The notes beneath the pieces are model-generated. The model was not told the DNA's origin. It saw only the letters and a program-made list of their open reading frames with translations, and made no database searches. A DNA stretch of 64,000 bases from Pseudomonas sp. P818 (lineage in GTDB: Bacteria; Pseudomonadota; Gammaproteobacteria; Pseudomonadales; Pseudomonadaceae). Made by a program: the position numbers and the translations under genes. The stretch lies in NCBI RefSeq assembly GCF_000418555.1, contig NZ_ATKM01000005.1:186001-250000 (forward strand), written 5' to 3'. Below, in pieces: positions 19,580 through 28,471 of this stretch. Every line of letters begins with the position of its first letter. The stretch's first letter is position 1.

Positions 19580-21553
19580 TTACAGCAGGATGGTGCGGAT
19601 GTCGGCCAGCAGCTGCGACAGGCGCTGAGTGAAGCGGGCAGCGGCTGCGCCATTGATCACGCGGTGATCGTAGGACAGCGACAGCGGCAGCATCAGCTTG
19701 GGCTGGAAGGCCTTGCCGTCCCAGACCGGTTGCATGGTGGCCTTGCTCACACCAAGGATCGCCACTTCCGGCGCGTTGACGATCGGCGTGAAGCCGGTGC
19801 CGCCAATATGGCCGAGGCTGGAGATGGTGAAGCAGGCGCCCTGCATGTCGTCAGCCGAGAGCTTCTTCTTACGGGCCTTGTCGGCCAGCTCGGCCGCTTC
19901 GCCAGCCAGTTGCAGCAGGCTCTTCTGGTCGACGTTCTTGATCACCGGTACCAGCAGGCCGTCCGGCGTATCGACGGCGAAGCCGATGTGCACGTACTTC
20001 TTGCGGATGATCGCCTTGCCGCTCGGGGCCAGCGAACTGTTGAAGTCCGGCAGTTCCTTGAGCAGGTGGGCGCAGGCCTTGAGCAGCAGCGGTAGCACGG
20101 TCAGCTTGACGCCGGCCTTTTCCGCCACGGCCTTCTGCGCAACGCGGAAGGCTTCCAGGTCGGTGATGTCGGCCGAGTCGAACTGGGTCACGTGCGGTAC
20201 GTTGAGCCAGCTGCGGTGCAGGTTGGCAGCGCCGACCTGCATCAGGCGGGTCATCGCCACTTCTTCGATTTCACCGAACTTGCTGAAGTCCACGGCCGGA
20301 ATCGGCGGAATGCCGGCGCCGCCGGTAGCGGCTGCAGCAGTCGCCTGCGGTGCGGCCTTGGCCTTCTGCATCATCGCCTTGACATACGCCTGCACGTCTT
20401 CCTTGAGGATGCGGCCTTTCGGGCCGGTACCGGCGATATCCGCCAGCTCCACGCCGAAGTCGCGGGCCAGCTGACGCACGGCCGGGCCGGCATGCACCTT
20501 GGCGCCATCGCGCTTGGGCGCATTGGCGACTTCGGCGGCAGCTGCCGACAGCGAGGCGATGGCGCGCACTTCGGCGGCCACTTCCGGCGCCGCACCTTCC
20601 GGCACGCGGTGCACTTCCTGGCTGGCTTGCGCCGGGGCGGGCGCAGAAGCAGAGCCGGCTACCTTGAGCTTGAGGATCAGGTCGCCGGTGCCGATTTCGT
20701 CATCCAGCTTGACCAGCACTTCTTCCACCACGCCGGCAGCCGGCGAGGGGATTTCCATGGAGGCCTTGTCGGACTCCAAGGTCAGCAGGCTCTGGTCGGC
20801 TTCGATGCTGTCGCCGGCCTTGACCATGATCTCGATGACCTTGCCCTTGGCGCTGGAGCCGATGTCCGGCACACGTACGTCCTGCACGCTGCTGCCGCTA
20901 GGCGCGGCTGCCGGTGCAGGGGCTGCAGCGGGTGCGGCAGCTTGTGTCGGCGCGGCAGCCGGAGCCGAGGCCGCCGGAGCAGCCCCTTCGACTTTCAGCT
21001 TGAGAATCAGGTCGCCAGTGCCAATTTCATCATCCAGCTTGACCAGCACCTGCTCCACTACGCCGGCAGCCGGCGAGGGGATTTCCATGGAGGCCTTGTC
21101 GGATTCCAGAGTCAGCAGGCTCTGGTCGGCTTCGATGCGATCGCCGACCTTGACCATGATCTCGATGACCTTGCCCTTGGCACTGGAGCCGATATCCGGC
21201 ACGTGCACGTCCTGCACGCTGCTGCCGGTGGCAGCCGCGGCGGGCGCTGCTGCCGGAGCGGCCGCTTTAGGGGCTTCGGCAGGCGCAGCTTCGGCTTTCG
21301 GCGCAGGCGCGGCTTGCGCGGCACCTTCGACTTCCAGCACCAGCAATTCGTCGCCTTCCTTCAGGCGATCGCCGATCTTGACCTTGATTTCCTTGATCAC
21401 GCCGGCTTTGGGCGAGGGCACTTCCATGGAGGCCTTGTCGGACTCCAGGGTCAGTACGCTCTGCTCGGCTTCGACACGGTCGCCGACCTTGACCAGCAGT
21501 TCAATCACCTCGCCTTCACCGCCGAGGTCGGGTACGCGAATCAACTCACTCAT
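19580..21553 (-). CDS. aceF: pyruvate dehydrogenase E2, dihydrolipoamide acetyltransferase, three lipoyl domains
   Basis: The 657-residue core of the pyruvate dehydrogenase complex, passing acetyl groups from E1 via lipoyl arms to CoA. Three lipoyl domains lie at residues 1-77, 111-190 and 221-300, each with the lipoylation motif ESDKAS (Lys40, Lys153, Lys263). They are joined by Ala/Pro-rich flexible linkers. The peripheral-subunit (E3) binding domain is at about 353-392 (GPAVRQLARDFGVELADI, GPKGRILKEDV). The catalytic domain ends with SYDHRVING, where His630 and the nearby Asp/Gly are the acetyltransferase site. Domains 2 and 3 are 75/80 identical, a recent internal duplication. P. aeruginosa AceF is shorter (about 547 residues, two lipoyl domains). 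It starts 11 bases after the aceE stop and ends before a strong terminator. Confidence 0.97.
   Translation of the reverse strand: MSELIRVPDLGGEGEVIELLVKVGDRVEAEQSVLTLESDKASMEVPSPKAGVIKEIKVKIGDRLKEGDELLVLEVEGAAQAAPAPKAEAAPAEAPKAAAPAAAPAAAATGSSVQDVHVPDIGSSAKGKVIEIMVKVGDRIEADQSLLTLESDKASMEIPSPAAGVVEQVLVKLDDEIGTGDLILKLKVEGAAPAASAPAAAPTQAAAPAAAPAPAAAPSGSSVQDVRVPDIGSSAKGKVIEIMVKAGDSIEADQSLLTLESDKASMEIPSPAAGVVEEVLVKLDDEIGTGDLILKLKVAGSASAPAPAQASQEVHRVPEGAAPEVAAEVRAIASLSAAAAEVANAPKRDGAKVHAGPAVRQLARDFGVELADIAGTGPKGRILKEDVQAYVKAMMQKAKAAPQATAAAATGGAGIPPIPAVDFSKFGEIEEVAMTRLMQVGAANLHRSWLNVPHVTQFDSADITDLEAFRVAQKAVAEKAGVKLTVLPLLLKACAHLLKELPDFNSSLAPSGKAIIRKKYVHIGFAVDTPDGLLVPVIKNVDQKSLLQLAGEAAELADKARKKKLSADDMQGACFTISSLGHIGGTGFTPIVNAPEVAILGVSKATMQPVWDGKAFQPKLMLPLSLSYDHRVINGAAAARFTQRLSQLLADIRTILL
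20654..21223. repeat. intragenic tandem repeat: lipoyl domains 2 and 3 of aceF
   Basis: Two 240-base units (20654-20893 and 20984-21223) encode 80-residue segments differing at only five positions, with a 330-base period including a 30-codon Ala/Pro linker. The first lipoyl domain (about 21320-21553) is clearly more diverged. The repeat could shrink or expand by recombination. Confidence 0.88.
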
Positions 21554-21564
21554 CGCTACGCTCC

Positions 21565-24210
21565 TTAGCAGTCCAGGGGGTTGGCTTTGTCGGCGTCGAT
21601 GCCGAACTTGGCGATGGCGTCAGCCAGCACCTTGGCTTCGATCTCGCCACGGTCTACCAGGGCTTCCAGGGCGGCCAGCACGACCCAGTTGCGATCCACT
21701 TCGAAGAAGTGACGCAGCTGCTTGCGGCTGTCGCTGCGGCCGAAGCCGTCGGTGCCCAGGACCTTGTATTCCTTGCTCGGTACCCACTGGCGAACCTGTT
21801 CAGCGAACAGCTTCATGTAGTCGGTGGAAGCGATGACCGGGCCCTTGCGACCGCTCAGGCACTGCTCGATATAGGTCTGCTGCGGCTTCTGGCCCGGGTG
21901 CAGGCGGTTGCGACGCTCCACGGCCAGGCCGTCGCGGCGCAGTTCGTTGAAGCTGGTGACGCTCCAGACATCGGCAGCGATGTTGTACTCGTCGCGCAGG
22001 ATCTTCGCCGCTTCGCGCACTTCGCGCAGGATGGTGCCGGAACCCAGCAGCTGCACGTGGTGCGCAGCTTCCTTCTTGTCTTCCTCGAGCAGGTACATGC
22101 CCTTGATGATGCCGTCTTCCACGCCTTCCGGCATGGCCGGCTGCTGGTACGACTCGTTCATCACGGTGATGTAGTAGAAGATGTCCTGCTGCTCTTCGGC
22201 CATCTGGCGAATGCCTTCGCGGATGATCACGGCGAGCTCGTAGCCATAGGTCGGGTCGTAGGTGCGGCAGTTGGGGATGGTCGCTGCCAGCATGTGGCTG
22301 TGGCCGTCTTCGTGCTGCAGGCCTTCACCGTTGAGGGTGGTACGGCCGGCGGTACCGCCGATCAGGAAACCGCGGGTGCGGCTGTCGCCAGCGGCCCAGG
22401 CCAGGTCACCGATACGCTGGAAGCCGAACATCGAGTAGAAGATGTAGAACGGCAGCATCGGCTGGTTGTGGCAGGAGTACGAAGTACCGGCGGCGATAAA
22501 GGAGCTCATGGCGCCGGCTTCGTTGATGCCTTCCTCGAGGATCTGACCTTTCTTGTCCTCTTTGTAGAACATCACCTGGTCTTTATCGACCGGCTCGTAC
22601 AGCTGACCCACCGAAGAGTAGATGCCGAGCTGACGGAACATGCCTTCCATACCGAAGGTACGGGCTTCGTCCGGGATGATAGGGACGATGCGCTGGCCGA
22701 GTTCCTTGTCCTTGACCAGCTGCGCGAGGATACGCACGAAGGCCATGGTGGTGGAGATTTCGCGGTCGCCCGAGCCGTCGAGGATGGCCTTGAGGGTATC
22801 CAGCGGCGGGGGGGGGATGCTGAAGCTCTTCTGCCGACGCTGCGGGACGAAGCCGCCCAGCGCGTTGCGGCGCTCGTGCAGGTACTTGTACTCGGGGCTG
22901 CCCGGCTCCGGGCGCACGAACGGCAGGTTTTCCAGGTCCTCGTCCTTGACCGGAATGTCGAAGCGGTCGCGGAACTGACGCAGGCTGTCGACATCGACCT
23001 TCTTGGTGTTGTGCGCGGTGTTCTTCGCTTCACCGGCGCCGGTACCGTAGCCCTTGATGGTCTTGGCCAGGATCACGGTCGGCTGGCCGCTGTGGTTCAC
23101 GGCCTGGTGGTAGGCCGCGTAGACCTTGTACGGGTCGTGGCCGCCACGGTTGAGCTTCCAGATCTCGTCGTCGGAGAGGTCCTTGACCATCTCCTTGAGT
23201 TCCGGGCTGTTGAAGAAGTTTTCGCGCACGTAGGCGCCGTCTTTGGCCTTGTAGTTCTGGTATTCACCGTCGACCACTTCGTCCATGCGACGCTGCAGGG
23301 CACCGTCCTTGTCCTTGGCGAACAGCGGATCCCAGAAACGGCCCCAGACCACCTTGTTGACGTTCCACTGAGCACCGCGGAACACGCCTTCGAGTTCCTG
23401 GATGATCTTGCCGTTGCCGCGAACCGGGCCGTCGAGGCGCTGCAGGTTGCAGTTGATGACGAAGATCAGGTTGTCCAGCTTCTCGCGGCCGGCCAGGGAG
23501 ATGGCGCCGAGGGATTCCGGCTCGTCGCACTCGCCGTCGCCCATGAAGCACCAGACTTTCTGCTTGCCGGCGGGGATGAAACCGCGCGCTTCCAGGTACT
23601 TCATGAAGCGGGCCTGGTAGATGGCCTGGATCGGGCCGAGACCCATGGATACGGTGGGGAACTGCCAGAAGTCCGGCATCAGCCAGGGGTGCGGGTAGGA
23701 CGACAGACCTTTGCCGTCGACTTCGCGGCGGAAGTTCTTCATCTGGTCTTCGCTGATGCGGCCTTCCATGAAGGCGCGGGCGTAGACGCCAGGGCTGGCG
23801 TGGCCCTGATAGAACACCAGGTCGCCGCCGTGTTCTTCGGTCGGGGCCTGGAAGAAGTAGTTGAAGCCGATGTCATACAGCGTCGCGGAAGAGGCGAAGC
23901 TGGAGATGTGGCCGCCCAGATCCGGGTCGTCCAGGTTGGTGCGCATCACCATGGCCAGGGCGTTCCAGCGCACCAGCGAGCGGATGCGGCGTTCCATGAA
24001 CAGGTCGCCGGGCATGCGCGCTTCGTGGGTGACCGGGATGGTGTTGCGGTACGGCGTGGTGATGGCGTAGGGCAGCTGCGCACCGCTACGGGTGGCCAGC
24101 TCGCCCAGACGGGTCATCAGGTAATGGGCTCGGTCTTCACCCTCACGGTCGAGGACGGATTCAAGGGCGTCCAGCCATTCCTGGGTTTCGATCGGATCGA
24201 GGTCTTGCAT
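21565..24210 (-). CDS. aceE: pyruvate dehydrogenase E1 component, homodimeric type
   Basis: An 881-residue thiamin-diphosphate enzyme that decarboxylates pyruvate and acetylates the lipoyl arms of AceF. Homodimeric AceE landmarks are all present: GHISSFASSATLYDIGFNYF (about 100-119), FYQGHASPGVYARAF, and the ThDP motif from GDGECDEPES (224-233) to NCN (253-255). The C-terminal region has GYELAVIIREGI and VLGTDGFGRSDSRKQLRHFF. Length is as in E. coli (887). A run of nine C on the coding strand (22808-22816) encodes the PPPP in SIPPPPLDT. The ATG at 24210 starts MQDLDPIETQEWLDALESVL. The upstream 271-base region shared with glnE carries two GntR-type operator dyads, so transcription is probably controlled by a PdhR-like regulator. 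Confidence 0.98.
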   Translation of the reverse strand: MQDLDPIETQEWLDALESVLDREGEDRAHYLMTRLGELATRSGAQLPYAITTPYRNTIPVTHEARMPGDLFMERRIRSLVRWNALAMVMRTNLDDPDLGGHISSFASSATLYDIGFNYFFQAPTEEHGGDLVFYQGHASPGVYARAFMEGRISEDQMKNFRREVDGKGLSSYPHPWLMPDFWQFPTVSMGLGPIQAIYQARFMKYLEARGFIPAGKQKVWCFMGDGECDEPESLGAISLAGREKLDNLIFVINCNLQRLDGPVRGNGKIIQELEGVFRGAQWNVNKVVWGRFWDPLFAKDKDGALQRRMDEVVDGEYQNYKAKDGAYVRENFFNSPELKEMVKDLSDDEIWKLNRGGHDPYKVYAAYHQAVNHSGQPTVILAKTIKGYGTGAGEAKNTAHNTKKVDVDSLRQFRDRFDIPVKDEDLENLPFVRPEPGSPEYKYLHERRNALGGFVPQRRQKSFSIPPPPLDTLKAILDGSGDREISTTMAFVRILAQLVKDKELGQRIVPIIPDEARTFGMEGMFRQLGIYSSVGQLYEPVDKDQVMFYKEDKKGQILEEGINEAGAMSSFIAAGTSYSCHNQPMLPFYIFYSMFGFQRIGDLAWAAGDSRTRGFLIGGTAGRTTLNGEGLQHEDGHSHMLAATIPNCRTYDPTYGYELAVIIREGIRQMAEEQQDIFYYITVMNESYQQPAMPEGVEDGIIKGMYLLEEDKKEAAHHVQLLGSGTILREVREAAKILRDEYNIAADVWSVTSFNELRRDGLAVERRNRLHPGQKPQQTYIEQCLSGRKGPVIASTDYMKLFAEQVRQWVPSKEYKVLGTDGFGRSDSRKQLRHFFEVDRNWVVLAALEALVDRGEIEAKVLADAIAKFGIDADKANPLDC

Positions 24211-24322
24211 GGCTTGCTCCAGGGCGGAAAGGCTTCCAGAATCGGAGGCCAGTTGGGTCTCGCCGGCTTTTTGGGCGGGCGAGTTGAAATTCTTGGATTT
24301 ACCGGGGGTAGGACCGGCCGCG

Positions 24323-24337
24323 TGTAGTTTTACTACA
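24323..24337. promoter_or_regulatory. GntR-type operator dyad 1 (aceE-glnE intergenic)
   Basis: TGTAGT-TTT-ACTACA is a perfect 6+3+6 palindrome, 113 bases upstream of aceE. It fits the TNGTNNNACNA pattern of FadR-subfamily GntR repressors (PdhR, LldR, FadR). A second copy of the core follows 39 bases away. Confidence 0.7.
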
Positions 24338-24376
24338 TTTCGACGACGGATTCAGCCCTCTGGATACAATTCTTCC

Positions 24377-24389
24377 GTAGTAAAACTAC
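24377..24389. promoter_or_regulatory. GntR-type operator dyad 2 (aceE-glnE intergenic)
   Basis: GTAGT-AAA-ACTAC repeats the half-sites of dyad 1 (GTAGTNNNACTAC). Its centre lies 53 bases from that of dyad 1, about five helical turns, so bound proteins would face the same side of the DNA. A minus-strand promoter such as TTGTAG-N16-TTGTAT (24391 down to about 24364) would overlap it. Confidence 0.65.
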
Positions 24390-24481
24390 AATCCGCGGCG
24401 CCGCCGGCCGCGTGTGCCTTGAGCCAGCGGGGTTCCGGGTGCCTGCACGGTGCGTCCGGCAGTCCGCGAAAAGGATAGACC

Positions 24482-27424
24482 ATGAGCCTGCCGTTGCTGG
24501 TCGATTTGCCCCCCTCCCTGATCTCACTCGCCGAGCGAGCCGAACAGTCGCTGCAAGCGGCGTTGGCCGAGCATGAGGGGCTCGCCGAAAGCGTTGCTGT
24601 CTGGCCGCAAGCGCGGCGCACGGCCTGGCGACAGGTCTCGGCCCTGAGCGACTACGTCACTGAGCAGGCCCGGCGTGATCCGCAGGTGTTCGTCGCGCTG
24701 GCCGATTCCGGCGAGCTGGAACGCAGCCTGGCGCCAGGCGAACTGCGTCAGCAGCTGGAGGCACAATTGGCCGAGTGCGCCGACGAGGATGCGCTGGGCC
24801 GTTGTCTGCGGCGTTTCCGCAACCGGCAGCAGCTGCGCATCATCTGGCGCGATTTCAGTCGGCAGGCGGCGCTGGCTGAGACCTGTCGTGACCTTTCGGA
24901 TCTGGCCGACGCCTGTATCGATCTGGCCTATCACTGGCTCTATCCACGCCATTGCGCGCAGTTCGGTACGCCGGTGGGGCGGCGCAGCGGCCAGGCGCAG
25001 CACATGGTCATTCTCGGTATGGGCAAGCTCGGCGCGCACGAGCTCAACCTGTCTTCGGATATCGATCTGATTTTTGGCTACCCGGAAGGCGGCGAGACCG
25101 AGGGGGTCAAGCGTCCGCTGGACAACCAGGAGTTCTTCATCCGCCTTGGGCAGAAGCTGATCAAGGCGCTGGATGCGATCACCGTCGACGGTTTCGTCTT
25201 CCGCACCGACATGCGTTTGCGCCCCTATGGCTCCAGCGGTGCGCTGGTATTCAGCTTCAATGCGCTGGAGCAGTACTACCAGGATCAAGGCCGCGACTGG
25301 GAACGCTACGCGATGATCAAGGCGCGCGTGGTGGGTGGCGATCAGGCCGCGGGTGCCGAGCTGCTGGAGATGCTGCGGCCCTTCGTCTATCGCCGCTATC
25401 TGGACTTTTCCGCTATCGAAGCGCTGCGCGCCATGAAGCTGCTGATCCAGCAGGAGGTGCGGCGCAAGGGCATGAGCGAGAACATCAAGCTGGGTGCCGG
25501 CGGCATCCGCGAGATCGAGTTCATCGCCCAGGCCTTCCAACTGATTCACGGCGGGCGCGACCTCAGCCTGCAGCAGCGGCCGCTGCTCAAGGTGCTGACG
25601 ACCCTGGAGGGGCAGGGTTATCTGCCGCCGGCGGTGGTCGCGGAGATGAAGGAAGGTTACGAGTTTCTGCGTTACGCCGAGCATGCGCTGCAGGGCATCG
25701 GTGACCGGCAGACGCAGATGTTGCCGACCGATGCGCAGGATCAGGCGCGTGTGGCAGCGATCATGGGTTTTGCCGACTGGGCGAGTTTTCACCAGCGCCT
25801 GATGCACTGGCGTGGCCGCATCGAATGGCATTTTCAGCAGGTGATTGCCGACCCGGACGAAGACGAAGCGGATGCTGGCGAAACAGTGGTAGGCGCCGAA
25901 TGGCTGCCGTTGTGGCAGGGCGCGCTGGATGACGAGGCGGCCGAGCAGCAGCTGCAGGAGGCCGGCTTTGCCGAGGCCGTGACGGCCAGTCGGCGCCTCG
26001 CCGATTTGCGCAATGGGCCGCAAGTGCGCGCCATGCAGCGCCTGGGGCGTGAGCGACTGGACGCCTTCATTCCGCGTCTGCTGGCGCAGACGGTAGAGCA
26101 CGAGGCGCCGGATCTGGTGCTCGAGCGGGTGTTGCCGCTGGTGGAAAAGGTCGCGAGGCGCTCGGCCTATCTGGTGCTGCTGAGTGAGAACCCTGGCGCA
26201 CTGGAACGGCTGATCACTCTTTGTGCGGCCAGCCCCTGGATCGCCGAGCAGATCGCCCGCTACCCGCTGTTGCTCGATGAGTTGCTCAACGAGGGTCGGC
26301 TGTACTCGCCACCGCTGGCCCCGGAACTGGCAGCCGAGCTGCGCGAGCGGCTGATCCGCATTCCCGAGGAGGATCTGGAGCAGCAGATGGAGGCGCTGCG
26401 GCATTTCAAGCTGGCCCACAGCCTGCGCGTAGCCGCCTCGGAGATTGCCGGCACGCTGCCCTTGATGAAGGTGTCGGACTACCTGACCTGGCTGGCCGAG
26501 GCGATTCTTGATCAGGTCCTGGCGCTGGCCTGGCAGCATACGGTGCAACGCCATGGCCGCCCGCAGCGTGTCGATGGCACGCCGTGCGACCCGGATTTCA
26601 TCATCGTTGGTTACGGCAAGGTCGGCGGCCTGGAATTCGGCCACGGTTCGGACCTGGATCTGGTGTTCATCCATGACGGCGATCCGCAGGCCGAGACCGA
26701 TGGCGCCAAACCCATCGACGGCGCGCAGTTCTTCACCCGCCTGGGTCAGCGCATCATTCACCTGCTGACCACCCAGACCACCTCTGGCGCCTTGTATGAA
26801 GTGGATATGCGCCTGCGACCTTCGGGCGCAGCCGGGCTTCTGGTCAGTTCATTGGGCGCCTTCCAGCGCTATCAGGAAAACGAGGCCTGGACCTGGGAGC
26901 ATCAGGCGCTGGTGCGTGCGCGGGTGCTGGTGGGCTGTTCGCGCCTGGCCGGCGAATTCGCCCGGGTGCGCGCCGAGGTGCTGGGGCGCCAGCGCGATAT
27001 CGAGGCGCTGCGCGTCGAGGTCAGCGAGATGCGGGCGAAGATGCGCGACAACCTTGGCAACAAAAATACCGCGGCCGGAACGGCGCCGAACGCCTTCGAG
27101 GCCACGTCCTCCTTCGATCTGAAGCAGGACGCCGGTGGTATCGTCGATATCGAATTTATGGTGCAATACGCGGCTCTGGCCTGGTCGTGGCAACACCCGC
27201 AGCTACTCGAGTTCACCGATAACATCCGCATTCTGGAAGGTCTGGAGCGGGTCGGTCTGATGGGCGCCGAGGATGCCGCTTTGCTGCGTGAGGTCTACAA
27301 GAATTACCGCTCGGCCGCTCATCGCCAGGCGCTGCAGAAGCAGCCTGGAGTGGTGCCGGGTGATCAGTTTCAGGACGAGCGTCGTGCCGTGATGCGTTTG
27401 TGGCGTGAGCTGGGGCTGAGTTGA
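24482..27424 (+). CDS. glnE: bifunctional glutamine synthetase adenylyltransferase / adenylyl-removing enzyme
   Basis: A 980-residue cytoplasmic regulator of nitrogen assimilation. It adenylylates glutamine synthetase when glutamine is high and removes AMP when nitrogen is scarce, under PII control. Two nucleotidyltransferase domains are visible. The N-terminal (removase) one has GMGKLGAHELNLSSDIDLIF near residue 180, and the C-terminal (transferase) one has YGKVGGLEFGHGSDLDLVF near 712. Each is followed by a GlnD-PII-uridylyltransferase-like helical region. Length is that of Pseudomonas GlnE. ATG 24482 follows an AAGGA site. It diverges from aceE, and ilvE follows 63 bases downstream in the same direction. 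PA5014 position. Confidence 0.98.
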   Translation: MSLPLLVDLPPSLISLAERAEQSLQAALAEHEGLAESVAVWPQARRTAWRQVSALSDYVTEQARRDPQVFVALADSGELERSLAPGELRQQLEAQLAECADEDALGRCLRRFRNRQQLRIIWRDFSRQAALAETCRDLSDLADACIDLAYHWLYPRHCAQFGTPVGRRSGQAQHMVILGMGKLGAHELNLSSDIDLIFGYPEGGETEGVKRPLDNQEFFIRLGQKLIKALDAITVDGFVFRTDMRLRPYGSSGALVFSFNALEQYYQDQGRDWERYAMIKARVVGGDQAAGAELLEMLRPFVYRRYLDFSAIEALRAMKLLIQQEVRRKGMSENIKLGAGGIREIEFIAQAFQLIHGGRDLSLQQRPLLKVLTTLEGQGYLPPAVVAEMKEGYEFLRYAEHALQGIGDRQTQMLPTDAQDQARVAAIMGFADWASFHQRLMHWRGRIEWHFQQVIADPDEDEADAGETVVGAEWLPLWQGALDDEAAEQQLQEAGFAEAVTASRRLADLRNGPQVRAMQRLGRERLDAFIPRLLAQTVEHEAPDLVLERVLPLVEKVARRSAYLVLLSENPGALERLITLCAASPWIAEQIARYPLLLDELLNEGRLYSPPLAPELAAELRERLIRIPEEDLEQQMEALRHFKLAHSLRVAASEIAGTLPLMKVSDYLTWLAEAILDQVLALAWQHTVQRHGRPQRVDGTPCDPDFIIVGYGKVGGLEFGHGSDLDLVFIHDGDPQAETDGAKPIDGAQFFTRLGQRIIHLLTTQTTSGALYEVDMRLRPSGAAGLLVSSLGAFQRYQENEAWTWEHQALVRARVLVGCSRLAGEFARVRAEVLGRQRDIEALRVEVSEMRAKMRDNLGNKNTAAGTAPNAFEATSSFDLKQDAGGIVDIEFMVQYAALAWSWQHPQLLEFTDNIRILEGLERVGLMGAEDAALLREVYKNYRSAAHRQALQKQPGVVPGDQFQDERRAVMRLWRELGLS

Positions 27425-27429
27425 ATGAA

Positions 27430-27443
27430 GGGGCTGCGGCCCC
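27430..27443 (+). terminator. small GC hairpin after glnE
   Basis: GGGGC-TGCG-GCCCC, five pairs with a four-base loop, six bases after the glnE stop and 44 bases before ilvE. No T run follows, so it is only a weak candidate for attenuation or mRNA processing between glnE and ilvE. Confidence 0.25.
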
Positions 27444-27487
27444 ACCGAATTGTTCGAACCGTGAAGCGAATTTGAGGAGCAGGCAAG

Positions 27488-28411
27488 ATGTCGATGTCCG
27501 ACCGTGATGGCGTGATCTGGTACGACGGCAAACTGGTGCCGTGGCGCGAAGCCAACACCCATGTGCTGACCCACACCCTGCACTACGGCATGGGCGTGTT
27601 CGAAGGTGTGCGTGCCTACAACACTCCGGACGGCACCGCGATCTTCCGCCTGCAGGCGCACACCGATCGCCTGTTCGACTCTGCGCACATCTTCAACATG
27701 CAGATTCCTTTCTCCAAGGAAGAGATCAACGAGGCCCAGCGCGCGGCTGTGCGCGAGAACGGCCTGGAAAGCGCCTACCTGCGTCCGATGGTGTTCTTCG
27801 GCAGCGAAGGCATGGGGCTGCGCGCCGCGGGTCTGAAGGTGCACGTAATCGTTGCCGCCTGGCACTGGGGCGCCTACATGGGCGAAGAGGCGCTGGAAGC
27901 CGGTATCAAGGTGCGCACCAGCTCCTACACCCGCCACCATGTCAACATCGCCATGACCCGGGCCAAGGCCAACGGCAACTACATCAACTCGATGCTGGCG
28001 CTGCAGGAAGCCATCTCCGGTGGCGCCGACGAGGCCATGCTGCTGGACCCGGAAGGCTATGTGGCCGAGGGTTCGGGCGAGAACATCTTCCTGGTCAAGG
28101 ACGGTGTGGTGTACACCCCGGAAGTGACCTCCTGCCTCAACGGCATCACCCGTAGCACCATCCTGACCCTGGCCGCAGAGCACGGCATCAAGGTGGTCGA
28201 GAAGCGCATCACCCGTGACGAGGTGTATATCGCCGACGAGGCCTTCTTCACCGGCACCGCCGCTGAAGTCACGCCGATCCGCGAAGTCGATGGCCGCAAG
28301 ATCGGCGCTGGCCGCCGTGGCCCTGTGACCGAGAAGCTGCAGAAGGCCTACTTCGACCTGGTCACCGGCAAGACCAGCGGCCACGCCGAATGGCGTACGC
28401 TGGTTAAATAA
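27488..28411 (+). CDS. ilvE: branched-chain amino acid aminotransferase
   Basis: A 307-residue fold-type IV PLP enzyme that performs the last step of valine, leucine and isoleucine synthesis and the first step of their breakdown. Typical blocks are GVFEGVRAYNT (about 38-48), the catalytic-lysine segment AMTRAKANGNYINSMLA (PLP lysine near residue 160), EGSGENIFLVKDG (about 196-208) and the phosphate-binding GITRSTILTLA. FFTGTAAEVTPIREVDGR near the end is characteristic of IlvE. ATG 27488 follows GAGGAG. It is followed, after a strong hairpin, by the lipopolysaccharide operon. PA5013 position. Confidence 0.98.
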   Translation: MSMSDRDGVIWYDGKLVPWREANTHVLTHTLHYGMGVFEGVRAYNTPDGTAIFRLQAHTDRLFDSAHIFNMQIPFSKEEINEAQRAAVRENGLESAYLRPMVFFGSEGMGLRAAGLKVHVIVAAWHWGAYMGEEALEAGIKVRTSSYTRHHVNIAMTRAKANGNYINSMLALQEAISGGADEAMLLDPEGYVAEGSGENIFLVKDGVVYTPEVTSCLNGITRSTILTLAAEHGIKVVEKRITRDEVYIADEAFFTGTAAEVTPIREVDGRKIGAGRRGPVTEKLQKAYFDLVTGKTSGHAEWRTLVK

Positions 28412-28431
28412 GCGCTTGCTCGAAGGCTCGA

Positions 28432-28460
28432 CGGGGAGGCGAAAGCCTCCCCGGTCGTTT
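28432..28460 (+). terminator. hairpin terminator between ilvE and waaF
   Basis: CGGGGAGGC-GAAA-GCCTCCCCG is a perfect 9-bp stem capped by a GNRA-type tetraloop, extendable by imperfect CGA/TCG pairs and followed by TTTCT. It ends 12 bases before the waaF ATG, so it probably ends ilvE transcripts or lets only part of them run into the LPS operon. Confidence 0.75.
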
Positions 28461-28471
28461 CTGGAAAGAAT

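Noticed and set aside
22808..22816. G9/C9 homopolymer in aceE as a phase-variation switch
   Set aside because: aceE is a central metabolic gene and the run encodes a plausible Pro-rich loop; switching would be strongly selected against. It is kept only as a control for the wapR tract.
21709..24327. 872-codon plus-strand open frame opposite aceE
   Set aside because: Antisense shadow of a strongly conserved essential gene; composition biased to Val, Ala and His with no domain.
24524..26761. 745-codon minus-strand open frame opposite glnE
   Set aside because: Antisense shadow without motifs; glnE on the other strand accounts for the region fully.
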